A stretch of 64,000 bases of DNA from CAVZXS01 sp963779325 (GTDB lineage: Bacteria > Bacteroidota > Bacteroidia > Chitinophagales > Chitinophagaceae): NCBI GenBank assembly GCA_963779325.1, contig CAVZXS010000037.1:62001-126000 (forward strand), written 5' to 3'. Position 1 is the stretch's first letter. Every line of letters begins with the position of its first letter. Below the pieces are notes generated by a model, which did no database searches, had not been told where the DNA came from, and saw only the letters and a program-made list of their open reading frames with translations. The position numbers were made by a program, and so were the translations under genes. This document shows, piece by piece, positions 25,547 to 35,101 of the stretch.

Positions 25547-25773
25547 GCTTTATATGTTACTTAAATGTCGCAATTTCTGTGCAAAGGGTTGGATGCCGGG
25601 GAAGGTTAACAGAATATTTCGAAATTGCCGCCAAGAAATCCATATTAATACTATAATCTGTCTATCAATGTGCAATAGGCAATAGACAATTGGCAAAGAT
25701 TCAATAATTAGGATTAGCTTTTCAATTTCAAAAACGGCCTCAACACCGGCAACTCGTAACCCGCAACCGGTAA

Positions 25774-27432
25774 CTATTTCCCATCGGGGCTAAACATTGC
25801 CGGGTGCTTCTTATGATGATCCGTTTTATCCTGGAATGCCTTAGCCGCTGCCAAAATAGTTGCTTCGTCATATAATTTACCAACCAAGGAAATGCTTACA
25901 GGCAAACCCCGCTGGTTAAAACCCATGGGCATACATACTACGGGGTTGCCGGTAAGATTGGTAATGGCCAATTGGCTGCCTGCAAAACTGGGTACGATGA
26001 TAACATCATAGTCCTTCATAAAATCCGCCATTGCTTTGCAAAGTATACTGCGGTAACGATTGGCATTAATATATTCAGCAGCAGGAATCAGCCTTGCTGT
26101 ACGAAAAATATTGGGCCAAAAATTTTTATCCTGCCTTTCTATTAAATCATCACGATTGGTTCTTGTCAGTTCATCAAAAGCCGCGGCGCATTCAGCATCT
26201 AATACAATGCTTACCATATTAAAAGAATAAACAGCGGAATCAGGAAAAATAACCGGCTTTAAATCAGCGCCCATTGAACGGTAGGTTTCTACTACCTTCC
26301 ACTCTAATGCATCTTTATTCAATCGTTTAAAATAATTTTCAGCATAGGCTATTCGCAATTTTTTGAAATCAGTTTTACCGGTATAGTTAAATGCATGGTT
26401 TAATGAACCTGCATCTCTGCCGTCGGTACCATTTATTACAGAATAAACAATCGCTGCATCTTCTGCACTTCGGCAAATAGGGCCTATCTTATCCAGGCTC
26501 CAGCAAAGCACCATGCCGCCAAAGCGACTCACTGTGCCAAATGTAGGTCGCAAGCCCGTTGCACCGCACCTTGTAGATGGAGAAACGATAGAACCCAAGG
26601 TTTCGGTACCGATAGCAAATGGTAATAAACCTGCTGTGGTAGCGGCCGCAGAACCCGCCGATGAACCGCTGGAGCCCTGTCTCAAATTCCACGGATTTTT
26701 TGTAGCGCCGCCAAACCATTTATTATCATAAGCCAATGCACCCAATGAAAGTTTGGCGCAAAGCACGGCGCCGGCATTTCTCAATTGCACATATACATAA
26801 GCATCTTCATCTATTACCTGGTCTTTATAAGGTGTGCTGCCAAAAGTTGTTTTAGTTCCCTTTACGGCAAACAAATCTTTTAACCCGTAAGGCATACCGT
26901 GCAGCGGGCCGCGGTATATCCCTTTTTTTATTTCAGCATCGGCCAGTTTTGCCTGCTGCATAGCTATATCGTCAGTAAAACTGATTACACATTGCAGGCT
27001 GTCGTTCCATTTTTTTAACCGATTGAGAAAGAAAGTTGTGAGCTCCACCGAACTTATCTTTTTGTTTTTAATCAGTGATGCCAATTCCATCAGTGAATAA
27101 TAAGCCAACTCATTTTTATTTTTGGGTAATTGTACAGCAGCAGGTATGTTCCAGTTTATTTTTTGTTGATTAACAGGAACTTTAAATCCGTAAGGAGCGG
27201 GGTTAAATGCAAAAGGGTAGGGTATATTATTCTGCGGGTACATTTTATGCATAGCCCTGAAAATTGACAGGTTTTCATTTACGCCATCCAGCATCGAATC
27301 GGCCTCGGCATCTGTAAATTCCAGATCGTACAAGGTAGCCGTTTGCTTAATCAAACGGATAGAATCGGGCTTTGTCTGTGCAGTACAGCAGCCCATTATT
27401 GCAAAAGCAACGATTGTAAACAGTATCTTCAT
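25774..27432 (-). CDS. Exported amidase-signature enzyme (GatA-like), lipoprotein
   Basis: Start set at 27432 because it yields a clean lipoprotein signal (MKILFTIVAFAIMGCCTAQ); the frame extends 15 codons further upstream. The amidase signature is complete: LPYGLKDLF-type lysine in GMPYGLKDLFAVKG, the Ser-cisSer motif in RQGSSGSSAGSAAAT and nucleophile region GTETLGSIVSP. It hydrolyses an amide bond outside the cytoplasm; the substrate cannot be deduced. A conserved C-terminal IIVPSFAGSQLAITNLTGNP fits the family. It is divergent from the S9 peptidase gene with 75 bp between, so they share a regulatory region; a joint peptide-degrading role is possible. Confidence 0.88.
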   Translation of the reverse strand: MKILFTIVAFAIMGCCTAQTKPDSIRLIKQTATLYDLEFTDAEADSMLDGVNENLSIFRAMHKMYPQNNIPYPFAFNPAPYGFKVPVNQQKINWNIPAAVQLPKNKNELAYYSLMELASLIKNKKISSVELTTFFLNRLKKWNDSLQCVISFTDDIAMQQAKLADAEIKKGIYRGPLHGMPYGLKDLFAVKGTKTTFGSTPYKDQVIDEDAYVYVQLRNAGAVLCAKLSLGALAYDNKWFGGATKNPWNLRQGSSGSSAGSAAATTAGLLPFAIGTETLGSIVSPSTRCGATGLRPTFGTVSRFGGMVLCWSLDKIGPICRSAEDAAIVYSVINGTDGRDAGSLNHAFNYTGKTDFKKLRIAYAENYFKRLNKDALEWKVVETYRSMGADLKPVIFPDSAVYSFNMVSIVLDAECAAAFDELTRTNRDDLIERQDKNFWPNIFRTARLIPAAEYINANRYRSILCKAMADFMKDYDVIIVPSFAGSQLAITNLTGNPVVCMPMGFNQRGLPVSISLVGKLYDEATILAAAKAFQDKTDHHKKHPAMFSPDGK

Positions 27433-27507
27433 AATTGTCAGTTTTAGAACGGAAGTATTGCTAAAGTTATCAATCAAATCTTTATTTTTAGCAGATAATA
27501 TTTTTAC

Positions 27508-30500
27508 ATGAAGAAATTTTTTCTATTCTCAGTGCTTACCGCCTGTTCTTATTTCGCTTTTGCTCAAAAAAAACCTCTTGATCATACCGTATACGACGGA
27601 TGGCAAAGCATTGGCGAACGTAAAATAAGTAATGACGGCAAATGGGCGGTTTATACCGTAGATGTACAGGAAGGCGATAATGAATTGGTGATTCAGTCGA
27701 CAGATTCGGTTTTATATAAAAAAACTTTTGACCGCGGTTATAATGCGGTGATTACCGAGGACAGCCGTTTTGTTATTTTTAAAATAAAGCCGCTGTACAA
27801 TGACACCCGTGAAGCAAAAATTAAAAAGAAGAAGCCGGATGAAATGCCCAAGGATTCTATTGCCATTGTACGATTGGATAAAATGACGCTTTGGAAACAC
27901 CCCAAAGTAAAATCGTATAAAACGCCTCAGAAAGAAGCAGGATGGGTGGCTTATCAGTTGGAGAAAGTTATAGAAACGGATAAATTAAAATCAACAGGCG
28001 GTGATAAAAAAACGATTGACAGTTTAAAAAGAACCATTGATTCGCTGGTGCAATTATTGCCTGCAAGAAAAAGAAAAAAAGACAGCGATGATAATTTAAT
28101 TGATAACGGAAAATTGAAAATTGAAAGCGGAGAGCTTACTGTTTTTAATCTCTTAACCGGCAACCCGCAACCTGAAACCAGTAACCGAAAAGACGCTGAC
28201 GGTGACGAAACACCCGGTGCGGCGGCCGATGCGGGCAGCGACCTTATTCTTAGAAAACCGGAAACAGGGGAGGAAAAAATATTTAAGAATGTAACGGAAT
28301 ATTATTTTGATAAAAAAGCGAAAAAATTACTTATTGAAACCGCTAAGAATCCGAAAGATTCATTGAGTAAAGCCACTGTCTTGCTGCACGATTTAAGAAA
28401 AGGTATTACGGAAAAGCTCAGCACCGGCGGCAATGATTTCAGAAATTTTGCCATGACGGATGACGGCGCACAAATAGCATTTACTGCGGAAAGAGACAGC
28501 AGCGGCAAAGCCTTGCAAAAATTTTATAAACTGTGGTATTATAAAGAAGGAATGGACAGCGCCCAATTATTGGCCGATAAAAATACCGTGGGGATGAAAG
28601 TAGGAATGACGATAAGTGAGAACGGTACGCTTAGTTTCAGCAAATCGGGCAAACGATTATTTTTCGGCACTTCGGCTATTTCGATACCTAAAGACACATC
28701 GCTGATTGATATTGACAAAGTAAATGTAGATGTATGGCATTATAAGGATGATTACATTCAGCCGGTACAACTTAGAAATTTAGATAATGAGTTAAAAAGA
28801 AATTATCTCGCCGTGTATCATTTGGAAACCGGTACGTTGAAACAATTGGCTTCAAAAGAAATGCCGCTGGTACTGCAAAGCAATGAAGGCGATGGGGATA
28901 TGTTTACAGGTGTAACGGATTTTGGTAAAAGAATAGAAAGCCAATGGATTGGCAATACACTAAAAGATATTTATGCCGTCGATCCCGTTACCGGTAATAA
29001 AAAATTAGTAAAAGAAAATCTTAACTGGCAGGCATCTCCTTCACCTGCGGGTAATTATATTTTATGGTACGACCGCAAAGCCCGTAACTATTTTGTATAC
29101 GACGGAGAAACCGAAACCAATATTACCAAGAACATAAAAGTACCGCTGTGGGATGAAGAGTTTGATAACCCTGATGATCCGCCGCCATACGGTATTATGG
29201 GCTGGCACGAAGGCGACAGCGCCTTATATGTGTACGATAAATTTGATGTATGGAAGGTTGATCCATCCGGTTCAAAGCCTCCTGTTCTTTACAGCACTCC
29301 ATTTGGCCGGCAAACTAAATCAAGGGTTCGGTATACAAGACTTGATCCCGAGGAAAGATTTATTAAACATGCGCAGCCAATGGCTTTCAGGATTTTTTCA
29401 GAAACCGATAAAACCTCCTTTTATCATTTTGAACAAAATACAGGCGGTTCAAAGCTTTCTTATAAAATAGGTGAAGGCAGGTATGGTTTTAATTCATTGC
29501 AAAAAGCAAAAGATGATTTTCGAATTATTTATACAAAAGAAAATTATAACCAACCCGCCGATGTATATGCAGGGGAAATAAATACCGGGCAAGTAATACA
29601 GGAGAAAAAGCTTTCGGCTATTAACCTGCAACAGTTAAACTATTATTGGGGTACCGCGGAATTGGTTAAATGGAAAGCTTATGACGGTAAAGAAACGGAA
29701 GGTATAGTTTATAAACCTGAAAATTTCAGCCCGCTGCAAAAGTACCCGATGATCGCTTACTTCTATGAAACACTGAGTGACGGTTTACATAATTACATGG
29801 CTCCTGCACCTACACCAAGCCGTTTGAATATTCCTTTTTTTGTAAGCAGAGGGTATGTAGTATTCGCTCCCGATATTCATTATGGCACGGGCCGCCCCGC
29901 CAAAGATGCCTACAACTACATTGTAAGCGGTACAAGGGCATTAATTGCAAAAGGATTTATAGACAGTACAAAAGTTGGTTTGCAGGGACAAAGTTGGGGC
30001 GGCATTCAAGTAGCACAGCTAATTACGCAAACAAATTTGTTTAAAGCAGCCTGGGCCGGAGCTCCCGTTGCTAATATGACCAGTGCTTACGGAGGTATTC
30101 GCTGGGGCACGGGGTTGAACAGGCAATTTCAATATGAAAAAAGCCAGAGTCGTATTGGCGCTACATTGTGGGAAAAGCCAAATCTGTATATTGAAAATTC
30201 TCCGTTGTTTCATTTGCCCAAAGTAAATACGCCGTTGGTTATAATGGCCAACGACGCAGACGATGCCGTACCTTGGTACCAGGGTATTGAATTGTTTACC
30301 GGCATGCGAAGATTGGGCAAAAAAGTTTGGATGCTTAACTATAACGGCGAGGCGCATAATTTGGTAGAAAGAAAAAACAGAAAAGATATTCAAATACGTG
30401 AGCAACAATTTTTTGATTGGCTGCTGAAAGGAGAGAAGCCTGCGAAATGGATTACCGATGGTGTGCCCGCTGTAAAAAAGGGAAGAGATTGGGGTTTGGA

Positions 30501-30513
30501 GATTGTTGATTAG
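27508..30513 (+). CDS. Secreted S9 family prolyl oligopeptidase-like peptidase
   Basis: 1001 residues, long for the family. Signal peptide (FFLFSVLTACSYFAFAQ). An N-terminal beta-propeller with many lysine-rich inserts (residues about 30-640) precedes an alpha/beta-hydrolase domain. The catalytic triad is visible: Ser in GQSWGG (about 829), Asp in ANDADDAVPW (about 916) and His in NGEAHN (about 949). Two low-complexity inserts in the propeller (IESGELTVFNLLTG and DADGDETPGAAADAGSD) are unusual and contain GC-rich repeat DNA. Likely periplasmic cleavage of peptides. Confidence 0.9.
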   Translation: MKKFFLFSVLTACSYFAFAQKKPLDHTVYDGWQSIGERKISNDGKWAVYTVDVQEGDNELVIQSTDSVLYKKTFDRGYNAVITEDSRFVIFKIKPLYNDTREAKIKKKKPDEMPKDSIAIVRLDKMTLWKHPKVKSYKTPQKEAGWVAYQLEKVIETDKLKSTGGDKKTIDSLKRTIDSLVQLLPARKRKKDSDDNLIDNGKLKIESGELTVFNLLTGNPQPETSNRKDADGDETPGAAADAGSDLILRKPETGEEKIFKNVTEYYFDKKAKKLLIETAKNPKDSLSKATVLLHDLRKGITEKLSTGGNDFRNFAMTDDGAQIAFTAERDSSGKALQKFYKLWYYKEGMDSAQLLADKNTVGMKVGMTISENGTLSFSKSGKRLFFGTSAISIPKDTSLIDIDKVNVDVWHYKDDYIQPVQLRNLDNELKRNYLAVYHLETGTLKQLASKEMPLVLQSNEGDGDMFTGVTDFGKRIESQWIGNTLKDIYAVDPVTGNKKLVKENLNWQASPSPAGNYILWYDRKARNYFVYDGETETNITKNIKVPLWDEEFDNPDDPPPYGIMGWHEGDSALYVYDKFDVWKVDPSGSKPPVLYSTPFGRQTKSRVRYTRLDPEERFIKHAQPMAFRIFSETDKTSFYHFEQNTGGSKLSYKIGEGRYGFNSLQKAKDDFRIIYTKENYNQPADVYAGEINTGQVIQEKKLSAINLQQLNYYWGTAELVKWKAYDGKETEGIVYKPENFSPLQKYPMIAYFYETLSDGLHNYMAPAPTPSRLNIPFFVSRGYVVFAPDIHYGTGRPAKDAYNYIVSGTRALIAKGFIDSTKVGLQGQSWGGIQVAQLITQTNLFKAAWAGAPVANMTSAYGGIRWGTGLNRQFQYEKSQSRIGATLWEKPNLYIENSPLFHLPKVNTPLVIMANDADDAVPWYQGIELFTGMRRLGKKVWMLNYNGEAHNLVERKNRKDIQIREQQFFDWLLKGEKPAKWITDGVPAVKKGRDWGLEIVD

Positions 30514-30528
30514 AAAATCTGATTTAAA

Positions 30529-30565
30529 AACCACTGAGTCGCAGCGGCACAAAGTAACACGGAGT
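30529..30565. repeat. Half copy of CAGAG-type repeat
   Basis: AACCACTGAGTCGCAGCGGC followed by ACAAAGTAACACGGAG, matching the left half of the unit near 20518. No right half follows. Confidence 0.5.
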
Positions 30566-30652
30566 TTTATCCGTTAATTAACGATTAAAAACCACTACTT
30601 CCCCTTCTGTGGAGGGGCAGGAAACTTTTCTTTAAAAAATAGACTCGAAAGG

Positions 30653-30681
30653 CCCGCCCGACTGAATGTCGTTCGGGCGGG
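30653..30681. repeat. GC-rich hairpin
   Basis: CCCGCCCGA and TCGGGCGGG flank an 11-base loop. It lies between the S9 gene and the end of the minus-strand gene at 30724 and may be a transcript-end hairpin for either; there is no clear T-run. Confidence 0.6.
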
Positions 30682-30723
30682 GGTGGGTCTTGAATGAAAA
30701 TAATTCCCTTAAACACAAATCCG

Positions 30724-31437
30724 CTACGCCTGCTTACTGATATATTTTACCAAACTTCTTTTGGCTATCGGCAGTAAAGTCTCTTCCACCGGGAAACTTA
30801 AATCAGTTTCTACGGCGTACACAGCCGGATTGGGCATTTCTGTTTTGTTGCGTATTAAAGATGATTTTATACTTTCGTACGTATTAGCGAAACTCCGTTG
30901 CCATGAATCAATGAAAGCGGTTTTAATACTGCGGTACTTTTCATCATGTTTTTCAAAAATAGAAAGACGGTAATGATACACCAAAGTAGTTTTACTGCCG
31001 CCGGTTAAAAAGAAATAACCTTCCGTAATATCCAACGGCACCAAACCTACGGGGCTAATGATAATTTTATCTTCGACAAACTCGTAAATCTCTGTACCGC
31101 TGCCAATAGCGGTTTTGATGGTAGCAGCTGAGTAATTAATAATCTCTTCCAGTTCCTGCATCATTTCATCATCTTCCAGCATTTGCTCATAGAGCAATTG
31201 CAGCTTTTCAATTTGTATGCCCGTCAATTTTTTGGGGAAATGCTGTTGCAGAAATTTTTTGTTTTCGCGAAAAGCGACGATGTTATTATAGTGAAAAATA
31301 ATATCGGCCAATTGCGGGTAAAGTTTGTTTTGAGCGAAGTATTTATTTACTTCCTGCAGGTAGGCGAGGAGTGTATATTTCTTCAACTCCATGTCTATGT
31401 AGCCTTCGGCAAACCAGGTTTCGGACAATGTCTTCAT
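30724..31437 (-). CDS. Conserved hypothetical cytoplasmic protein
   Basis: 237 residues, no signal peptide or membrane segment. The N-terminal half is helical (LKKYTLLAYLQEVNKYFAQN, LQLLYEQMLEDDEMMQELEE) and the middle has a beta-rich part (YEFVEDKIIISPVGLVPLDI, GYFFLTGGSKTTLVYHYRLS). I recall similar unnamed proteins in Bacteroidota but no function. It stands alone on the minus strand with its start 88 bp from the divergent phosphatase gene. Confidence 0.6.
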   Translation of the reverse strand: MKTLSETWFAEGYIDMELKKYTLLAYLQEVNKYFAQNKLYPQLADIIFHYNNIVAFRENKKFLQQHFPKKLTGIQIEKLQLLYEQMLEDDEMMQELEEIINYSAATIKTAIGSGTEIYEFVEDKIIISPVGLVPLDITEGYFFLTGGSKTTLVYHYRLSIFEKHDEKYRSIKTAFIDSWQRSFANTYESIKSSLIRNKTEMPNPAVYAVETDLSFPVEETLLPIAKRSLVKYISKQA

Positions 31438-31525
31438 ATCGGTTTGGGTTTAGTTATATAAATTTATAAAAAATAGACGGTAAATGCTAACAACCTCTTA
31501 CTTTTAATTTGTTAAAACCTTCATC

Positions 31526-32011
31526 ATGAAATTATTCATTTTATTAGTTTGCTCCTTCAGCCTTTTTCTTTTTTCATGCACCACAAGCTATTATATAGTA
31601 CGTCATGCGGAAAAAGCCGTAGCCGAACCCACTATGAGTACCGATGTGCCGCTGTCGGATGCGGGAAAACAAAGAGCCGAAAAGTTGAAAGAAATAATGA
31701 TGAATAAAAAGATCGGCTATATTTTTTCGACTAATACCCTACGTACCAAAACAACGGCAGAACCCTCGGCCAATTATTTTGGTTTGAAAACTGAATTATA
31801 TGCGAAACCCGATTCAGCATTTATCAGCAAACTGAAATCAATAAAGAAAAATACTTTGATTACCGGCCACAGCAATACCGTAGATGATATAGTGAATATG
31901 TTTTTTGATGAAAAAAAAGTGGAAGGAGATTTGAAAGATACTGAATACGACAACTTGTTTATTGTAAAAAAGAAAGGGAAGAAATATTCTTTTGAGCAAA
32001 CAAAATATTGA
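31526..32011 (+). CDS. Histidine phosphatase family lipoprotein (SixA-like)
   Basis: 161 residues. Lipobox LFSC near residue 18. The phosphohistidine loop reads YYIVRHAEKA, with the catalytic His, followed by DVPLSDAGKQRAEKLKEIM and the second active-site His in TLITGHSNTVDD. Short size and domain fit the SixA/phosphoglycerate mutase-like branch, but export makes a phosphomonoesterase role in the periplasm more likely than signalling control. Its promoter region holds TTAATTTG about 20 bp before the start. Confidence 0.85.
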   Translation: MKLFILLVCSFSLFLFSCTTSYYIVRHAEKAVAEPTMSTDVPLSDAGKQRAEKLKEIMMNKKIGYIFSTNTLRTKTTAEPSANYFGLKTELYAKPDSAFISKLKSIKKNTLITGHSNTVDDIVNMFFDEKKVEGDLKDTEYDNLFIVKKKGKKYSFEQTKY

Positions 32012-32427
32012 ACCGAATAGAAAAATACATGATTGGCCTATGAAAACTGCGGACAATAAGCCGATGGATAACTGCGAATCCTTTTATCGTAAATGCACCT
32101 GCCGACAACCTGATTAGAGGTAAAATCGCCGACGAATCTAACAGGAATTTTGAATATTTCTCCAAGGCCTAAGCGACATTATATGTACCCTTTTTTTTGA
32201 TAAAAAGAAATTTATAAGGGTTGTGTTATCAACATTTTATCACCTTCTTGAGCAGGGTCAATTGGTATGCTAAAATAAACTATGCCTAAATCAATGTAGC
32301 TTGCATCCTTTGAATTTCAGATTCCGTCTGTAAAATGATTTTCCACCCATCCTTTGCAGAAATTCCGCTTTTTTTACCGATACCCTTTTAGAGCCATTTT
32401 GTATTTTAATCTGTTAAACTATCAGTA
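32012..32427. other. Intergenic region without a supported gene
   Basis: About 415 bp between the phosphatase and the kinase gene. I see no convincing reading frame. ACCCTTTTTTTTGAT and TTTATAAGGGT near 32188-32222 could form a weak hairpin ending the phosphatase transcript. Confidence 0.5.
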
Positions 32428-34173
32428 ATGGTTACTTTTTTTGTTAAGCCCGGTGAAGTATTTCAGGGATATTCAACTTTTGTTTCGTTGCCCGATACGG
32501 GGGCTGAGGAATTAAAACCTTATATGGGCGCCGATGGTAAGCCTGTGAAGTATTTTGGCAAAAATTCGGTGGTCTATAAAGTTCGATCCGGTAAAGAACT
32601 TTTTGCATTGAAGGTTTATACCGTAGAATTGTACAATCGTTGGAAGTACCTCACTAAAGTACATGCATTTCTGCAAACCGTCGCCAACTCAGAAAGGATT
32701 GTAAGTTTTGAAATTTATGATAAGAAACCCGATTTTACATGTTACAATATTCAACTGCCGGCCCAAACACACCTGCTGATGCCGTGGATAGAAGGTGATA
32801 CCCTCTCTGCCACGATAAAACGGTATTGTGCAGAAAATAACACCGAAGGATTAAAAAGACTTACTGCGTCCTTTATCGAATTTGCACAGTGGTTATTGCA
32901 GTCTTCTTTTGTTCACGGCGATTTATCGCCCGATAATATCATGGTAACCGATTCGGAGAAACTTATATTAATCGACCATGACAATATCCAGTTCAGCGAT
33001 TTAACCCTTACCCTCGGCCAATCAGCCTGGAGTTGGGGTTACCAACACATCAGGAGAAACCCGAATGTAATTGATCTGTTTGCAGATCATTTTCCCATAC
33101 TGGTATTGACGCTTTCATTAAGGGCATTACAAAACAACCCGGCACTTTACGGTAAGTATAGTTCATCCAACGGTTTATTATTTACAATAGAAGATTTTAA
33201 AAAACCCGGCGATTCTGATTTATACCGTGAGATAGAAAGAATTAACGATACTTACCTTCAAAATTTACTGAAGCTATTCAATATTTCGCTTCGCCGGCAA
33301 CACACGGAAATACCGCAATTACAGCGCTATCTTTCTGAAAAAGATTTGGATTCTAATACAAGCATATTGGAGATGGAGATTGAACAGCTTAAAAATAACA
33401 TTGAGAACTCGGCCTTAGAAATAAAGATATTGAAAACGGATGTTTCGAAAGAAATGGTAAGAAAGGAACAGGTAGTAGTGGAAAACAGGTTGCTTAAATT
33501 AAAACTGGAAGAAATAGAGAGGAAAGCGCAGCAAAAGAAAAGAAAGCTGCAAGTGGTAGCCGGCTTGTTATCGGCCTTTGTTTTTATAATGGCCGGCTTT
33601 ATAGCCGCAGATAAGTTTATTATTAACAATAAAAACAATGCCGGTACGCAAGATATTTCATTGATCAAAACAACCGAGCAACCCGCAGTTGAAAAAGCTA
33701 TCAACAACGAAGCAGCTATGCCTGTTGAGGAAACTGTATCAATTGCTAATTCTCCCATTGCAGGCAGTGAAGAGAATGAATTGCTTCCCGAACAGCCGGC
33801 GGCAGAAGTAACTGTAGCGACGGATGACAACACAGCCCTTGCAGAAGAAAATAAAAATATTGTTCAGCCCGTTCCCGGCTCCGTTGTAAAGGAAATTCAA
33901 CCTTCTTTACCGGTAAAAGTACAGCTGCAACCAAATACAGCGGTACAAACTGCTGATGCAGTAAAGGAAACAGCTATTAAAACTGAGATTGCTAAAAACA
34001 ATGACCGTAAGGATGTGAACAATGAAGGGGCTGTAGTAAAACAAATAAAAAAGCAAGCCCTTTCGGTACCGTCTGTTGAGCAGTCGATCGTTAAAATTCA
34101 ACCTGAAAAAAACAAAGCAAAAAAAACGGACAAACCGCAGGATAAGGATATGTTTCGCTCTGATAATTTTTAA
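32428..34173 (+). CDS. Membrane-tethered Ser/Thr kinase-like protein
   Basis: 581 residues. The kinase-like domain covers about residues 40-290: Lys62 in LFALKVYT, the catalytic loop FVHGDLSPDN (Asp165, Asn170) and metal-binding LIDHDN (Asp183). HGD rather than HRD recalls lipopolysaccharide- and RIO-type kinases. A coiled coil follows (about 312-372, EIEQLKNNIENSALEIKILK), then one transmembrane helix (about 376-395) and a disordered 185-residue tail rich in Ala, Val, Glu and Lys outside the membrane. The next gene, an OmpA-like lipoprotein, follows by 20 bp; together they could sense or bind the envelope and signal inward. Convergent with the TPR-caspase-EACC1 operon. Confidence 0.8.
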   Translation: MVTFFVKPGEVFQGYSTFVSLPDTGAEELKPYMGADGKPVKYFGKNSVVYKVRSGKELFALKVYTVELYNRWKYLTKVHAFLQTVANSERIVSFEIYDKKPDFTCYNIQLPAQTHLLMPWIEGDTLSATIKRYCAENNTEGLKRLTASFIEFAQWLLQSSFVHGDLSPDNIMVTDSEKLILIDHDNIQFSDLTLTLGQSAWSWGYQHIRRNPNVIDLFADHFPILVLTLSLRALQNNPALYGKYSSSNGLLFTIEDFKKPGDSDLYREIERINDTYLQNLLKLFNISLRRQHTEIPQLQRYLSEKDLDSNTSILEMEIEQLKNNIENSALEIKILKTDVSKEMVRKEQVVVENRLLKLKLEEIERKAQQKKRKLQVVAGLLSAFVFIMAGFIAADKFIINNKNNAGTQDISLIKTTEQPAVEKAINNEAAMPVEETVSIANSPIAGSEENELLPEQPAAEVTVATDDNTALAEENKNIVQPVPGSVVKEIQPSLPVKVQLQPNTAVQTADAVKETAIKTEIAKNNDRKDVNNEGAVVKQIKKQALSVPSVEQSIVKIQPEKNKAKKTDKPQDKDMFRSDNF

Positions 34174-34193
34174 TAAATTAATTTTATTTTACA

Positions 34194-35093
34194 ATGCTAA
34201 AAAATTTATTTTACACGTTCGCAGCTATAGTTTTCATCTCTTCGCAAACAGGTTGTATCAGCTCAAAGAAAATAAGGAAATTATCGGAAGTTGTTGAACG
34301 GCAAAAGCAACTGGAAGCTCAATTGGCAAAAACAATGATGGGACTCGACAGCATCAGCACCCTAAAACAAATAAGCGGCGCATTGGACGACAGCACAGCA
34401 AAAACATTAAAAAATTTCCTGGAAACTGAAATCACCGCCTCGAGAAAAAGAACCGATACATTAGCGGAGCTTTCTTCAAAATTAAAAGAGAATGTAAAGC
34501 CCCGCGAATTTAAGAGTATGACGGTATTCGTAACCAACGGTACACAAATTGTAAGTCAAAAACAATCTGATATAGCGCTGATAGATGACCTGCTTAAACA
34601 GGAAGTGTCCGTAAAATTCAATACAGCCACTTTCTTTGGTCCGGGCGGTTATAAAATCCCCCCGGAGAATCTTGAAAAAGCAAAAATTGTATTCGCTCCC
34701 GTTATCGACAGCTTAATCAGTTTTATACACAAATACCCCGGGAAAAGTATTGTTTCATCCGTTATTTCTTCAGGTTATGCGGATGAGCAGGGTATCAGAT
34801 CGGGAACGGATTTATGGCGATCACTGACTGATAATCTACGCAATGCCAATGCAAGCCGTGAGGAGCTTAATAAAGAATTGTCCAGGCTCCGTGCAGTGGA
34901 AGTAGGTAATATTTTAAGCATTATTCTGAAAGAAAAAGTGAAACAATTTCCCGAATTTTCAAATGCTGAAATTCGTTTTATTACAGTAGGCAAAGGAGAG
35001 GAATACCCGAATAAAAGCATTAAAGATTACAAAGCGGATGATGAAAGAAGAAGGATTGTAGTTATTTTTTGGAGCTTGGTACCGAAGCTTTAA
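34194..35093 (+). CDS. OmpA-like domain lipoprotein
   Basis: 299 residues. Lipobox QTGC at about residue 21. A coiled-coil stretch (VVERQKQLEAQLAKTMMGLD, residues about 35-55) is followed by a C-terminal domain with OmpA-family features: SSGYADEQG, RLRAVEVGNIL and the final DDERRRIVVIFW. OmpA-type domains bind peptidoglycan, so the protein may link the outer membrane to the wall. Twenty bp after the kinase gene, its end is 8 bp from the convergent TPR gene. The kinase/OmpA pair is probably one operon. Confidence 0.75.
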   Translation: MLKNLFYTFAAIVFISSQTGCISSKKIRKLSEVVERQKQLEAQLAKTMMGLDSISTLKQISGALDDSTAKTLKNFLETEITASRKRTDTLAELSSKLKENVKPREFKSMTVFVTNGTQIVSQKQSDIALIDDLLKQEVSVKFNTATFFGPGGYKIPPENLEKAKIVFAPVIDSLISFIHKYPGKSIVSSVISSGYADEQGIRSGTDLWRSLTDNLRNANASREELNKELSRLRAVEVGNILSIILKEKVKQFPEFSNAEIRFITVGKGEEYPNKSIKDYKADDERRRIVVIFWSLVPKL

Positions 35094-35101
35094 TGAGAAA
35101 G